From Clostridia bacterium (lineage in GTDB: Bacteria; Bacillota; Clostridia; Oscillospirales; Acutalibacteraceae), in contig JAFSFB010000023.1 of the NCBI GenBank assembly GCA_017435385.1, positions 1 to 64,000 of the forward strand: a stretch of DNA of 64,000 nt, written 5' to 3'. Within the stretch, counting starts at the first letter, position 1; every line of letters begins with the position of its first letter. A model generated the notes under the pieces. The model worked only from the letters and a program-made list of their open reading frames with translations, was not told where the DNA came from and did not search any database. A program made the translations under genes and the position numbers. This document shows, piece by piece, positions 9,001 through 20,600 of the stretch.

Positions 9001-12000
9001 GGGTTTATAACAACAGACCTTTCGATTTCTCAAAGGTTCCCGTTGCTGATGAGTCGATCACTCTCGTCGCAACATGGAGAAAGACGAATGAATCCGCATT
9101 CATCGAGCTTTCAGCAATCGAAAAGGTTCTCGGCGAAGAAGTCTATCTCGATAATAACGATTCAACAACGGATGACGATATCGTTCAGCATGGCGACATC
9201 ATCACCGTCAGAATGACTTCCAAGACCAACTTCTATGTAGGCTCATCGCTCTTCATCTTCATGTATGATTCGAACTTCTATGAGCTTATCGGAACAGGCA
9301 AGGATGCCTTCACTCTCAACACAGAGAATGATTATATCAGCGGCATCAATGCCAAATATACTGCAGTTACAAACAGCAGCATTCTTCCTTGGCCCGCAGG
9401 TCTTGACAGCACAAACTATAAAGCTGCTCAGATCGCTATCGACCCGACGGTTGCCGTTGATAACTTCAACTGCGAACCCATGAACGGCGACACATGGATG
9501 GTTGAGTTCAAGCTCAGAGTCAAGGATGACGCAACAGGCGAAGGCAAGATCTATATGGACAATGCCTGGTCAAGAACTCCCGACAACATCATGGGAACAA
9601 TGTTCTACGGTTGGGCTTCCAGCGGTGAAACTTCGGTTATTGACACAGAAAACAACAGAGTAACTCCCGATCTCTTCTATGCAGAGAGAACTCTCAAGAT
9701 CGACTCGGAAGAAAATGTTCAGACAAAGGTTACTCTTGATGCTGTTGACGGCGTATGGGCTGACGGTACAACTACCGACAAGATATACGAAGGTGCAGCA
9801 GGTGCCGAAATCCTCGATTATGTTGCTCCCACCAAGCACGGCTACGACCTTGACGGTTGGTATGCAACAGAGGGCGACACCACATCCGCAAAGTGGATCG
9901 AGGGCTATTATCCTCCCGAAGATACTCTCGAAGCTAAATACTATGCAAACTGGAAGGGTAAGGAATATCCCGTAATCTTCCATTGGGAACAGGGCAGCGA
10001 TGAGATCTATGAAGAAATCAACGTCGCTTACATGTCAGACATTGCTGCTGACGCAGTTGCTGCTCCCACAAGACAGGGTTATACATTTGCAAACTGGACA
10101 GACGCTGAAGGAAACCTGGTCACACTTCCTTCTCAGATGACCGTTGCTGATGAAAACGGTTATCACCTCTATGCAACATGGACACCCGCAACAGATACAA
10201 AGTTCTCCATCAAGGTTCTTTACGATAATCCCAGCTTTGATGCTGAGCAGCCCGAAAGCGCAACAAACAGGAAGGTTATCGAAGTTACTCAGACTGCGGA
10301 CAAGAACAGAGCAGCATACCAGGGCACAACAGGACAGACTGTCAAGCTTGTTCAGAGTGTTCCCGCAGATGCTGATCCCAATACATTATATATTACTATA
10401 GATCGGCTTGCTCCTGTCGTCGGCGGTAACTATGTGCTTGATGCAGAAATGTATGCAGGCGTCAACGAAATTGATTCCGACGTTATCGCAGCAGACGGCT
10501 CAACAGCTCTTGAAGTTCAATATGTCGCTAAGATCATGACCTTCACCTTCAAGGCAAACGGCGGTAAATTCGCTAACGGTACTGATACTCTTACCAAGAG
10601 TGATAAGTTCATGACTCCCTTCAGCGGTCTTGCTGAAAGCGAGCTTCCCACAAGAGATGGCTATGACCTTACAGGATGGTCTCCCGATCTTGATATTGTT
10701 ACCGCTTACAACGGCGACCGTGCCTTCACCGCTCAGTGGAAAGCAAAGGCAGCTCATGTCCGCTTCATGCTCAGCGAAACCGAGCAGTACGGCGATCTCG
10801 TTGAAGTAACCGTAGGCAGTGCTCCCACAGCTCCCACAGAGCCTTCAAAGACCGGTTGGACATTCGTAGGCTGGAATACTGATCCCGCTGCAACAACGGG
10901 TGTCAAGACTCTTCCTGCTGTAACAACAGGCGACTCGGCTGAAGGCTATGCAATCACTTACTACGCTATCTTCTCGAAGACACCTTACACGATCACCTAT
11001 ATCCTTGACGGTGCTCCTTACGGCGAAACAGAAACCGCAACAATGGATACAGTTGTTAATGTTAAGGGCGCAGTCGGAAAGACAGGTTATATCTTCAACG
11101 GCTGGATGTACGGCGGCAACAATGTAACAGGCGGAACGATCACAATGCCCGCTTCAAACATCGAAATCACCGCAACATACACAGCTAAGACGATCAAGGT
11201 TAAGTTCTATGCAGACGAAGGCGCATGGACAAACGGTGCGGAATATGTTGAAGTTGATTCAACATTCGACGGCAACATCAACCTTCCTGCCGAAACACCT
11301 GACAAGGTCGGTTACGACTTCGCAGGTTGGGCAGCAGATCCCGCCGCAACAGAGGGCTCAACAAGCCTCGGTACCCTTACTGCTGAAGAAGCTTCCTTCT
11401 ACGCTGTTTATACTCCCGAAAAGCATACATATTATATAGATGTATACGAAATGGGCATTGACGGTCGTTATCCTGAGAATCCCACAAGAACCGAAACCGC
11501 TGAAGAGTTTGTTGATGAAGAAGTTACCATCACAAGCACAGACGATGTTGCAGGCTTCAAGCTTGTAACCGCAGCAACTCAGACAGGTACGGTTCCTGCA
11601 GAGGGTGACCTCAGATTCACAGTCAAGTATGAGCGTAACAAGTACACGGTTGTCTTCAAGATGGAAGGCAAGGATGACGTAACAGTAACCGATTTCTTCG
11701 GCGCAACTGTTGACGCTGACAGAGTTCCCGACACAACCAGAACAGGTTACACCTTCCAGAACTGGCTGAACACAGCAAACGAAGTTGTTGCAATTCCCGT
11801 AACAATTCCTGCTGATAACCTTGAACTCACAGCAAATTACAAGATCAATACTCACACAGTTAAGTATTACACAGACGCAACCAAGGCAACTCTCGACAGA
11901 GAAACAACCTTCAACTATAACGATGACATCGCATATGTTGAGCTCTATGATTCAACAGGTGCACGCACCTTCCTCGGTTGGGCATACGAAGGAACAACCG

Positions 12001-14525
12001 ATATCGTTGTTTCCTCAACAGCAACCGTTAAGGTTCCCGATGCAGATGTTGTCCTTGTAGGTATCTGGAAGAATAACTCCTTCAGACTTAACTACAGAGG
12101 CGCAACAGGTATCCATGAATACTTCATGGTTGAATACGGCACTCCCGTTGCTCAGTGGCCCGTTCCCGCAACTAACCCCGAAAAGGAAGGCAGCTACTTC
12201 AACGGCTGGACAGAGTCAGGTTTCACAACAATGCCTGCTGATGCTGTAGTAATCAATCCCATCTTCGTTACCGAAACATATAAGCTTCAGTTCAACGAAA
12301 CAGGCGATACAGTCTATGGCGAAAACAATGTTATCACCGTAACCTACGGTCAGGCATTTGACGGCGTTGCAAATCCCGAATGGGCAGGTCATGTATTCCT
12401 TGATTGGGATACTCCCATTCCCACGGAAATCGGCGACCTCGGTGACGACGGTGATGTCGTAGAATTCACAGCTCAGTGGAGAAACGAAAAGTATACTCTC
12501 ACATTCGCTCAGACCGGCGACACAACGATCGCTGACAAGAATGTTGAGTTCGGCGACACGATTGACGCAGTAGGCGATCCCTCATGGGCAGGTCATGTAT
12601 TCCTTAACTGGGATAAGCCCATTCCCACAGAGATCGGCGACCTCGGCGACGACGGTGCAAAGATCACCTACACAGCTCAGTGGAGAAACGAAAAGTATAC
12701 TCTCAAGTTTGCTGACACAGGTAACACAGCAATCGATGACAAGGAAGTTGAGTTCGGCGATACGATTCCTGCAATCACAGGTCTTACCAAGACAGGTTAT
12801 GTATTCGCAGGTTGGGATGTAACTCCTCCCACCTCGATCGGCGACCTCGGTGAAGACGGTGCAACTATCACATATACAGCTCAGTGGACAAAGGATACAT
12901 TCACCGTAACCTTCGATGCTGATAACGGCACAGAAGCTGACACCGTCAGCAAGGAATTCGAGGCAGAAGTTGCTGCTCCCGCAGTTCCCAAGAAGGCAGG
13001 CCATGTATTCTCACACTGGATCAACACCAAGGATAACTCAACGGTAGCATTCCCGTTCAATATGCCTGCTGAAAATCTCAGCCTCAAGGCAATCTGGACA
13101 AAGGAAACCTACACTCTCAAGTTTGCTGACACAGACGATAACGGCAAGGTTATCGAAATGGATGTAACCTATGGCGATACCATCACGGTTCCCTCAGGTC
13201 TTACAAAGACAGGTCATGTATTTGACAAATGGGATGTAACTCCTCCCACCGAAATCGGCGACCTCGGCGAAAATGAAGCTGTTATCACTTACACAGCTCA
13301 GTGGATCAAGGAAACCTACACCCTCAAGTTCGTTGATACCGGCGATGTAACGATCCAGGATAAGGTTGTTACATTCGGTGACACGATCGAAGTTCCCACC
13401 GACCTTACAAAGGAAGGACAGGGCTACTACTTCTTAGGCACATGGAAGGATGCTGACGGCAACGCAGCAACTCCTCCCGCAACGATCGAAGATATGGGCG
13501 CAAACGGTGCAGAGTTCACCTATGTTGCTCAGTGGGCTAAGGAAACCTATACGATCACCTTCAACGAAGACGGCGGCTCAGATGTAGCTGATATCGTCAA
13601 GCAGTACGGTGATGCAGTAAGCGTTCCCGCAAATCCCACCAAGACAGGTCATAACTTCGTTCAGTGGAATGATGCTCAGGGTAACAAGTATGATATCCCG
13701 AAGCTCATGCCCGACCTCGGCGAAAACAACGCAACTGTCACTCTCACAGCTCAGTGGTCCAAGAAGGTTTACACAGTAACGTTCATGGATGCTTACGGCG
13801 GAGTATTTGATACGGCAACAATTGAATTTGATGCTGAGATCTCAACAATCATCCCCGGAACGCTTCCTGAAAAGGAACATTACACCACTCTCGGCTGGTC
13901 ACTCACAGAGGGCGACACAGTTGCAATCACAGAATACGGCAAGATGCCCGCAAACGAAACTCTTGTTTACTATCCCGTTCTTGAAAGAGTCAAGGTTACT
14001 CTTGCTCTGACAGAGGGAACAACAGCTGAAGTTTTCGAAGAGTCAATCGACGAAACCGATCCCGCAAATCCCGTTAAGATCGGTTATATCCGTGGACTTG
14101 ATGTTCAGCTCACAAAGGCTGATCTTGAAGAGAATTACCTCGGCGTAACAGGCGACGGTGAACTCAGAATCACTCCCAGCTGGAGCACATTCAATATCTG
14201 CGGTACAGGTACTGTTGTTGAAGTTTACGATAACGTAACAGACAAGGTCGTTGAAAGATACTATGTTGTTGTTTACGGTGATGTAAACGGTGACTCAGGT
14301 ATCAGCGCAACAGACGTTTCGGCAATCCTCAGAGAGGTTAACGGTCTCACAGGCTGGTCAGTCAAGGGTGCAGATCCTGACACATATAACCATGCTTATG
14401 TTCTTGCCGCAAACCTCAAGGCTGACGACGGTATCGTTAACGGAATAGACGCTTCACTCCTTCGTGATGTAACTCTCTCCGTTGCATATATCGACCAGAC
14501 AACCGGAACAGTTATTAACTATTAA
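6084..14525 (+). CDS. Giant secreted B-repeat protein with internal cohesin-like and C-terminal dockerin-like modules
   Basis: 2813 residues. The start is TTG, chosen because GGAGGG (6072-6077) sits 6 nt upstream and a clear signal peptide follows (Lys-rich n-region, hydrophobic core, cleavage near F-A-S-A). Residues about 30-450 form an unrecognised N-terminal region, then a FIVAR-like helical module (about 460-560) and a MucBP-like unit. About 21 Flg_new/InlB B-repeats follow, interrupted at about 1002-1209 by a cohesin-like beta-sandwich that is N-terminal in the sister proteins. From about 1980 the repeats are of a long-loop kind (P-P-T-x-I-G-D-L-G). The C-terminus has a pre-dockerin module (about 2635-2725) and a dockerin-like domain whose first loop, D-V-N-G-D-S-G-I-S-A-T-D, is a canonical calcium loop. 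No LPxTG or SLH is present. First gene of the putative four-gene operon. Predicted cell-surface or matrix protein; ligand unknown. Confidence 0.85.
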   Translation: MSKAKKVISMLLAVLMVMSVAPASVFASAVASSAVFTKPLTELVTFSTDTSGTSEIIRVAGGEGMFTKGSTIVAATPSGIPKADNGQFIELAYAGETPTLPVVSFKITGVQPDKRPTIISNLGSNLTLNNVDGVSQTGSGANITYEYRWTVAAGGTATQGEVVTYTITYFVNGTEHKAYAYSFVEDILIMNGYVAYKMQDGGDHTPDSRHSHIVQIGGRNVYPGWYSDTSAINDRVFINYATGSGVDGGALKGAGASGVWTDMTGYVVDDGVSTTGNPYGSMIKTLYEHSDRNELDWVNVCYGYDGNRGESTVYIDKRNETLGSLNFRVSLQAADAGNENGPWSASEIWGVEILNGKVTFGMSDQWSSVKNKATSLITIGEITANVDSTPITVVAPPSQTNGAKSWRYVTFDGIGPALQDGTTKYQNTLLLYAHDENSNSNGTTMNEEIGAVGVTFVVYNTVDLYNVFYGIMKGANLNGSASYTTSNLMTYAANSGDTTYSVKTINFNKGAHPQKEYYTGGWDNFLTKYQAAGKILSQPNTNQTEINKATSELIDAYDGLTGFNPTVTYTIKHVLSGTPTEIANSSTEGYDAANQSGTVAAGTKITAYAAQIDGYVIDGDSTKTVTATGDASSVTITFNYTAKNIGVNAVTNNDTLKEVPVTDASGNTEIKDLRTQIYPAAYGSTFYKSTATNGDGTAAKPGVGTKPHWEFVDWYFENSVDGVWDESQRVPASFKIEKLLPVTIYARWDTAPIHMYATPMLDDGTVINGGNKLDLGWVKPDAEGNPAEFARPSADKTEVEGYLFVGFYESYNSGFQGSIEWPVTFVLGDNDKEIVARYADVNGKIVFESNGGTACSDLPFTSPQTIQESEFPVPVKTGYTFKGWYKDVECVADPVFKDGATSIEMPNQTGFIAYARWEAKDITIKFDTAVGAKPSKYDTVSISPIYPVTVGQAVPDDMIPANPRRFGYEFAGWVYNNRPFDFSKVPVADESITLVATWRKTNESAFIELSAIEKVLGEEVYLDNNDSTTDDDIVQHGDIITVRMTSKTNFYVGSSLFIFMYDSNFYELIGTGKDAFTLNTENDYISGINAKYTAVTNSSILPWPAGLDSTNYKAAQIAIDPTVAVDNFNCEPMNGDTWMVEFKLRVKDDATGEGKIYMDNAWSRTPDNIMGTMFYGWASSGETSVIDTENNRVTPDLFYAERTLKIDSEENVQTKVTLDAVDGVWADGTTTDKIYEGAAGAEILDYVAPTKHGYDLDGWYATEGDTTSAKWIEGYYPPEDTLEAKYYANWKGKEYPVIFHWEQGSDEIYEEINVAYMSDIAADAVAAPTRQGYTFANWTDAEGNLVTLPSQMTVADENGYHLYATWTPATDTKFSIKVLYDNPSFDAEQPESATNRKVIEVTQTADKNRAAYQGTTGQTVKLVQSVPADADPNTLYITIDRLAPVVGGNYVLDAEMYAGVNEIDSDVIAADGSTALEVQYVAKIMTFTFKANGGKFANGTDTLTKSDKFMTPFSGLAESELPTRDGYDLTGWSPDLDIVTAYNGDRAFTAQWKAKAAHVRFMLSETEQYGDLVEVTVGSAPTAPTEPSKTGWTFVGWNTDPAATTGVKTLPAVTTGDSAEGYAITYYAIFSKTPYTITYILDGAPYGETETATMDTVVNVKGAVGKTGYIFNGWMYGGNNVTGGTITMPASNIEITATYTAKTIKVKFYADEGAWTNGAEYVEVDSTFDGNINLPAETPDKVGYDFAGWAADPAATEGSTSLGTLTAEEASFYAVYTPEKHTYYIDVYEMGIDGRYPENPTRTETAEEFVDEEVTITSTDDVAGFKLVTAATQTGTVPAEGDLRFTVKYERNKYTVVFKMEGKDDVTVTDFFGATVDADRVPDTTRTGYTFQNWLNTANEVVAIPVTIPADNLELTANYKINTHTVKYYTDATKATLDRETTFNYNDDIAYVELYDSTGARTFLGWAYEGTTDIVVSSTATVKVPDADVVLVGIWKNNSFRLNYRGATGIHEYFMVEYGTPVAQWPVPATNPEKEGSYFNGWTESGFTTMPADAVVINPIFVTETYKLQFNETGDTVYGENNVITVTYGQAFDGVANPEWAGHVFLDWDTPIPTEIGDLGDDGDVVEFTAQWRNEKYTLTFAQTGDTTIADKNVEFGDTIDAVGDPSWAGHVFLNWDKPIPTEIGDLGDDGAKITYTAQWRNEKYTLKFADTGNTAIDDKEVEFGDTIPAITGLTKTGYVFAGWDVTPPTSIGDLGEDGATITYTAQWTKDTFTVTFDADNGTEADTVSKEFEAEVAAPAVPKKAGHVFSHWINTKDNSTVAFPFNMPAENLSLKAIWTKETYTLKFADTDDNGKVIEMDVTYGDTITVPSGLTKTGHVFDKWDVTPPTEIGDLGENEAVITYTAQWIKETYTLKFVDTGDVTIQDKVVTFGDTIEVPTDLTKEGQGYYFLGTWKDADGNAATPPATIEDMGANGAEFTYVAQWAKETYTITFNEDGGSDVADIVKQYGDAVSVPANPTKTGHNFVQWNDAQGNKYDIPKLMPDLGENNATVTLTAQWSKKVYTVTFMDAYGGVFDTATIEFDAEISTIIPGTLPEKEHYTTLGWSLTEGDTVAITEYGKMPANETLVYYPVLERVKVTLALTEGTTAEVFEESIDETDPANPVKIGYIRGLDVQLTKADLEENYLGVTGDGELRITPSWSTFNICGTGTVVEVYDNVTDKVVERYYVVVYGDVNGDSGISATDVSAILREVNGLTGWSVKGADPDTYNHAYVLAANLKADDGIVNGIDASLLRDVTLSVAYIDQTTGTVINY

Positions 14526-14535
14526 TTTAAAAACA

Positions 14536-14562
14536 TCTGCGGGCGGCTCGCCCGTCCGCAGA
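14536..14562 (+). other. Intercistronic hairpin without U-tract
   Basis: TCTGCGG (14536-14542) pairs with CCGCAGA (14556-14562), the stem extending inward through GCGG against CCGT. It is followed by CAGCCCC, not by T residues, so it is unlikely to be an efficient terminator. It may protect or delimit the mRNA between two giant cistrons. Confidence 0.5.
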
Positions 14563-14621
14563 CAGCCCCGGGCAGCAGCCTGAAGGCTAACGAAAAGTTT
14601 TTAAGGAGGAAATAAAAGCAT

Positions 14622-17600
14622 ATGACAAAAGCTAGAAAACTCGTTGCGCTTATGCTTGCTTTTTTGATGATTTTCAGCTCAGTCTCAGTGCTTGCTTCAG
14701 CGATGAATAGCACCGTTGACAGCGGTACTGCCCTGAACATCTCAACGAAATTCTTCAAAGAAGTTGACGGTGTCTGGACTGAAACAACCAAGGTTCAGCC
14801 TGATGATACCGTTAAAGCACGAGTATATCTGGGAACAGATTATTACTCAGGCGATAGTACTTTGCTTTTCTTCTATGACAAGGATTTCTTCACTCACGAG
14901 TATGCAGACGGTCAGGATCTCTCAATGAATCCTGCTGTTGCAGACGGTATGACCGGTTACTTTGTAACAAACGCTAACCTCCAGAGTCAGGTTGACGCAG
15001 GTTATATCACGGCAGATCAGCTTAACGATTACGGCGTTTTCGTTGCAAATGTTGCAATCAAGGACGGTGCAACCGCTAAGTTCGATGACAGCGACTGGCT
15101 CTTTGAGTTTGAACTCAAAGTTGCTTCAGACGCAAGCGGCGAGGGTGACCTTTTCACAGTCGAAGAGTTTTATCAGTCAACATCCAGAAAAAAGGCTCTC
15201 GGTGACGTTCCCAAGGGTGTTGAGGGCGGCGTCGGTGCAGAGGCATGGTCCATGTGGGTTTGGGATGCAGCTTTCAACCTTGAAAGCCAGCCCGTTTCAA
15301 CAATAAGCTCGATCACATTCAATGCTAACGGCGGTGCATTCGCAGGCGGAACAGATTCTTTCGGTCCCATCGAAGGCACAATTGAAGAAGCTATCCCTGC
15401 TGATAAGCTTCCTGCAACTCCCGTTTACGAAGGCTACACCTTCCTCGGCTGGGTCGATGCAGAGATCGCAGAACCCACAGAGGATGACGTTATCGCAACT
15501 CCTTCTCAGTATCCTATGGACGACCTCGTTCTCAATGCTTACTGGGTAAAGAATGTTAACATCACATTCGCTGACACAGGCGATACTCCCATCGAGGCTA
15601 TCACAAATGTTACTCCCGGCACTCCCTTCAAGGAAATTGCCAACCCCACAAAGGAAGGCTATACATTCGTTGGTTGGGATGTAAGAGGTAACATGGATCT
15701 TCCCGATACTTATCCCGCAGTTGACACAACCTATACGGCAATCTGGGCAATCAATGTTGAAGTTTCATTTGAAACAAACGGCGCTGATCCCATAGCTCCC
15801 GTATCCGGTTATGAAGGCGATGAATTCAAGGCTGAAATCGCTAAGCCCGAAAAGGAAGGTCACTACTTTGTAGGTTGGCTCCTTCAGGGTCAGGAAAGCC
15901 TCGGTCTTGTTGAACTCCCCGAAGTTTTCCCCGCAACTGACGTAACATACGAAGCAGTATATGATACATATACTTACTATGTAACTTATATTGTCAAGAA
16001 CGAAAAGACCGGAGAAACCTCAACATATTATCTTCAGGCTGAATATGGTTCGGAGATCAAGTTCCCCAGAGTCAATGTTCCCGAAGGATATGAGATGGAT
16101 TCTCAGTGGTATACAGATGCCGACTGCACAGTTCCCTTTGCAGCAGGCACAAAGATGGGCAACGGTCCCATCACTCTCTACACAACTATCAATGTTAAGA
16201 CTTATAAGGCATACTTCATGCTCAACGAAGGCGACGACGTTGCAGATGCTTACAAGGTTGTTGATGTAGTTTACGGCGAACAGATCGCTGTTCCCGAAGA
16301 TCCCTCAAAGTCAGGCTACACATTCGCAGGCTGGGATACCTTCCCCTCAATCATGGACAAAGAAGAAGATGTTTACTTCTATGCAACATGGGAAGAGAAG
16401 GTTGGCAATGTTGTTTATAAGGTAAACGACGGCTCAGACGAAACCTACGAAGTATACGATATCCCTTACGGCTATGATATCGAAATTCCCGGCGATCCCA
16501 TGAGAGAAGGCTATACCTTCCTCGGCTGGAACACCGATGCCGCAGCAACAGCTCCTCTTGCAATTGACGGCACAAAGATGCCCGAGCTTGCAGACGGCGA
16601 AACACTTACCTACTATGCAGTATGGCAGGTTAACAAGTATATGGTAACCTTCGATTCAAACGAAGGCTCCGCAGTTGAAGATAAGGAACAGGCTTATAAC
16701 TCTGAGGTTACAGCTCCTGCTGAACCCACAAGAGCAGGCTATAAGTTCCTTGGCTGGAAGAATGCTGACAACGAAACAGTTTCCTTCCCCTTCACAATGC
16801 CTGCTCATGATGTTGCTCTCACAGCAGAATGGAAGCAGGAAGTTTATACGATCAGATACGCTGACACAGGCGATGTAACGATCGCAGAAAAGACCGTTTC
16901 CATGGGCGACACGATCGAAATCCCCAAGGATCTCAAGAAAGACGGTCAGGGCGTTTACTTCACAGGCTGGAATGTAACTCCTCCCACCGCAATCGGCGAT
17001 ATGGGTAATGACGGCGAAGTCTTCACCTACACCGCTCTGTGGACCGCAGAATCCTATACTATTATATATAAGGATACCGGCGACACAACAATCGAAAACA
17101 AGATCGTCAAGATGGGCGACACAATCGAAGTTCCCACAGGTCTGAAAAAGGTTGGTCAGGGTCTGTATTTCACAGGCTGGGATGAAACTCCTCCCACCGC
17201 AATCGGCGATATGGGTAACAACGGTGATGAGTTCACCTACACAGCTCTCTGGGATAACGAGTCCTACACTCTCCAGTTTGCTAACACAGGCGATACTGTT
17301 ATCGATGAAAAGACAGTAACCTATGGCGATACAATCGCAGCAACAGCCGATCCCGAAAAGGAAGGCTATGTATTCGCAGGTTGGGATGTAACTCCTCCCA
17401 CCGCAATCGGCGACCTCGGTGAAAACGGTGATGTTATCGTTTACACCGCATCGTGGACAGCAAAGACCTACACCTTCAGGTTTACCAACACAGGTGGCAC
17501 AACAGTTGAAGATGCAACCGTAACATTCGGTCAGGCTTACACAGCTCCCACAGGTCTTACAAAGACAGGCTACAACTTCCTCGGTTGGGAAGATAAGGAC

Positions 17601-20600
17601 GGCAACGCTCCTCCCGCAACGATCCCCGACATGGGCGATGACAAGGCTGTTATCGAATATGCAGGTCAGTGGGAAGCAAAGAAGATCAATGTAACCTTCA
17701 ACGGTAACACAGGTCTTATCGGTACAGAAGAAGAAGTTCAGGTTGAATCAACATTTGATGATGCAATCGTTCTTCCTTCAGCAGAGATGAATAAGGCAGG
17801 TTACGCATTTGTCGGTTGGTCAACAGATCCCGATGCAGAAACCGGTTCAATGACTCTCGGCAACCTCACAACCGAAACTCCCGCAACATACTATGCTATC
17901 TGGTCTGCAAGCTCAGCTAACTATAAAGTAGAATTCTACTATATGAACGTTGACGGTACAGACTATGTCAAGGCTGAAGAAGAAACAGAAACTCTTCCCG
18001 GCGTTGTTGATCAGCCCGTTGCAACATATATTCCCGAAACCGTAACAGGCTTTGCTTATAACGCAGCTATTTCGACAGTAGACGGAACAGTTCCCGCAGA
18101 AGGAACTCTTGTTCTCAAGGTTTACTATGACAGACAGAAGTTTGCTCTCACATACGAAGGCAACGAAGCTGTTCAGGTATTCTTTGAAGCAGCAATTCCT
18201 GCCGCAGTAACCACTCCCGTAAAGGAAGGCCATTACTTCAACGGTTGGGTAGATGTTCCCGAAAAGATGCCCGCAGGCGCAGTTTCAATCGCTGCTGACT
18301 GGGCTAAGGAATCATATGTATTCAATTTCGCTGACACAGGCGACATGTCCGTTGATTCCGAAACAGTAACCTACGGAGATACATTCAAGGCTCCCACAGA
18401 TCTCACAAAGACAGGTTATGTATTCACAGGCTTTGATCCCGAAGTTCCCACAAATATCAAAGATATGGGTGACAACGGCGATGAGTTCACCTTCACAGCT
18501 CAGTGGAGAGAAAAGACCTACACCTTCACATTCACAAACCTTTACGGTAATGTTGTTGAGGATGCAACCGTTAAGTACGGCGATGATTACTCAGCACCCA
18601 CAGGTCTTGTAAGAGAAGGCTGGAACTTCACAGGTTGGGAAAATGTTGATACGTTTGAAGCTCCTCCCTCAAAGATTGAGGATATGGGCGTAGACGGAAC
18701 AACCTTCACCTATACAGCTAAGTGGACAAAGCAGAACTTCACAATCACATACGATGCTGACGGCGGCGAATTCTCAGGTCAGACAACAGTCACAAGACCC
18801 TTCGAGGCTCAGATCGCTGAACCCTCAGTTCCCGTAAAGACAGGCTATGATTTCTCACACTGGATCAACACAGAGGATGATTCCACTGTTGTATTCCCGT
18901 TCATCATGCCTGCAGAGAACCTCAACCTCAAGGCAGTTTACACTCCCAAGACTTATGTGTTCAAGTTCGTTGATACCGGTGATGTTACGATCGGCGAAAA
19001 GACCGTAACATTCGGCGATGACTTCACAGTTCCTTCAGATCTCACAAAGGACGGTCAGGGCGTTTACTTCACAGGCTTTGAGCCCGTAGTTCCCACCAAG
19101 ATCGAGGATATGGGTGCAACAGGCACAGTATTCACCTACACAGCTCAGTGGACAAATGAGAGCTACACTCTCACATTCGCTGACACAGGCGATACAGCAG
19201 TTGAAAACATGACCGTAACCTTCGGTCAGAACATCACCGTTCCCTCAGGTCTTACAAAGGAAGGTAAGGGCGTGTACTTCACAGGCTTTGCTCCCGAACT
19301 CACCGCAACAATCGGTGACCTCGGCGACAACGGTGAAACCGTTACCTACACAGCTCAGTGGGCAAACGAATCCTACACCCTCACATTCACAAATCTCTTC
19401 GGCAACACAGTTGCTGATATGCCCGTAACATACGGCGACACGATCACCGTTCCCACAGGTCTTACAAGATACGGTTATGAATTTGCAGGTTGGGATCCCG
19501 AGCTCAGCGCAAACATCGGCGACCTCGGTGCAAACGGCGAAACACTCAGCTATAAGGCTCAGTGGACAGCTAAGGTTATCGGCGTTACCTTCGACGGTAA
19601 CGAGGGTACAATTGAAGGCAATGCAACAAAGGTTGTTGACACAGCTTTTGATTCAGTTATCGTTGCTCCCGTTGCTGACAGAGCAGGTTACACATTCGTT
19701 GGCTGGTCAACAGACAAGAATGCTGAAACCGGTAACGTAAACCTCGGCAATCTCACAACTGAAACTCCCGCTACCTACTACGCAATCTGGTCAGCAGATG
19801 CAAAGACCTATACCGTTGAGTTCTATGAAATGAACCTTAACGGCGAACATGTAAAACTTGACAAGACTGTAACCCTTAACGGTACGGTAGGCAAGGAAAC
19901 AGCAACATATAATCCTGAAGCAGTTGTAGGCTTCACAGTAAACGGAACCAAGTCAGTCCTCAAGGGCACAGTTCCCGCAGAAGGCGAGCTTGTTCTCAAG
20001 GTTTACTATGACAGACAGAAGTTTGCTCTCACATATGAAGGCAACGAAGCTGTTGAAGTTTACTTCGGCACAGCAGCGGCAGATATGCCCAAGGCAGCAA
20101 AAGAGCCCACCAAGGAAGGCCATGTATTCGCATCATGGGCAGCTCTTCCCGCAACAATGCCCGCAACAGCAGTCAACGTTGCAGCAAACTGGGATAAGGA
20201 AACTTATAACCTTGTATTTGCTGACACAAACGATGCAGGCGATGCAATCACGGGCACCGTAATCTTCGGTGATGCTATCACAGCTCCCACAGGTCTTACA
20301 AAGACCGGTCATGTATTTGCAGGTTGGAGCCCCGAAGTTCCCGCAGCAGCAGGCGACTTTGGTGCAAACGGCGCAACAGTTACCTACACAGCTCAGTGGA
20401 CTAAGGAAACATATACCCTTACATTCACAGATCTCTACGGCAACACAGTTGCTGATATGCCCGTAACCTACGGCGACACGATCACCGTTCCCGCAGGTCT
20501 TACAAGAACAGGCTATGAATTTGCAGGCTGGTTACCCGAACTCACCGAAACTATCGGCGATCTCGGTGCAGACAAAGCAAAAGTCAGCTATGCCGCTCAG

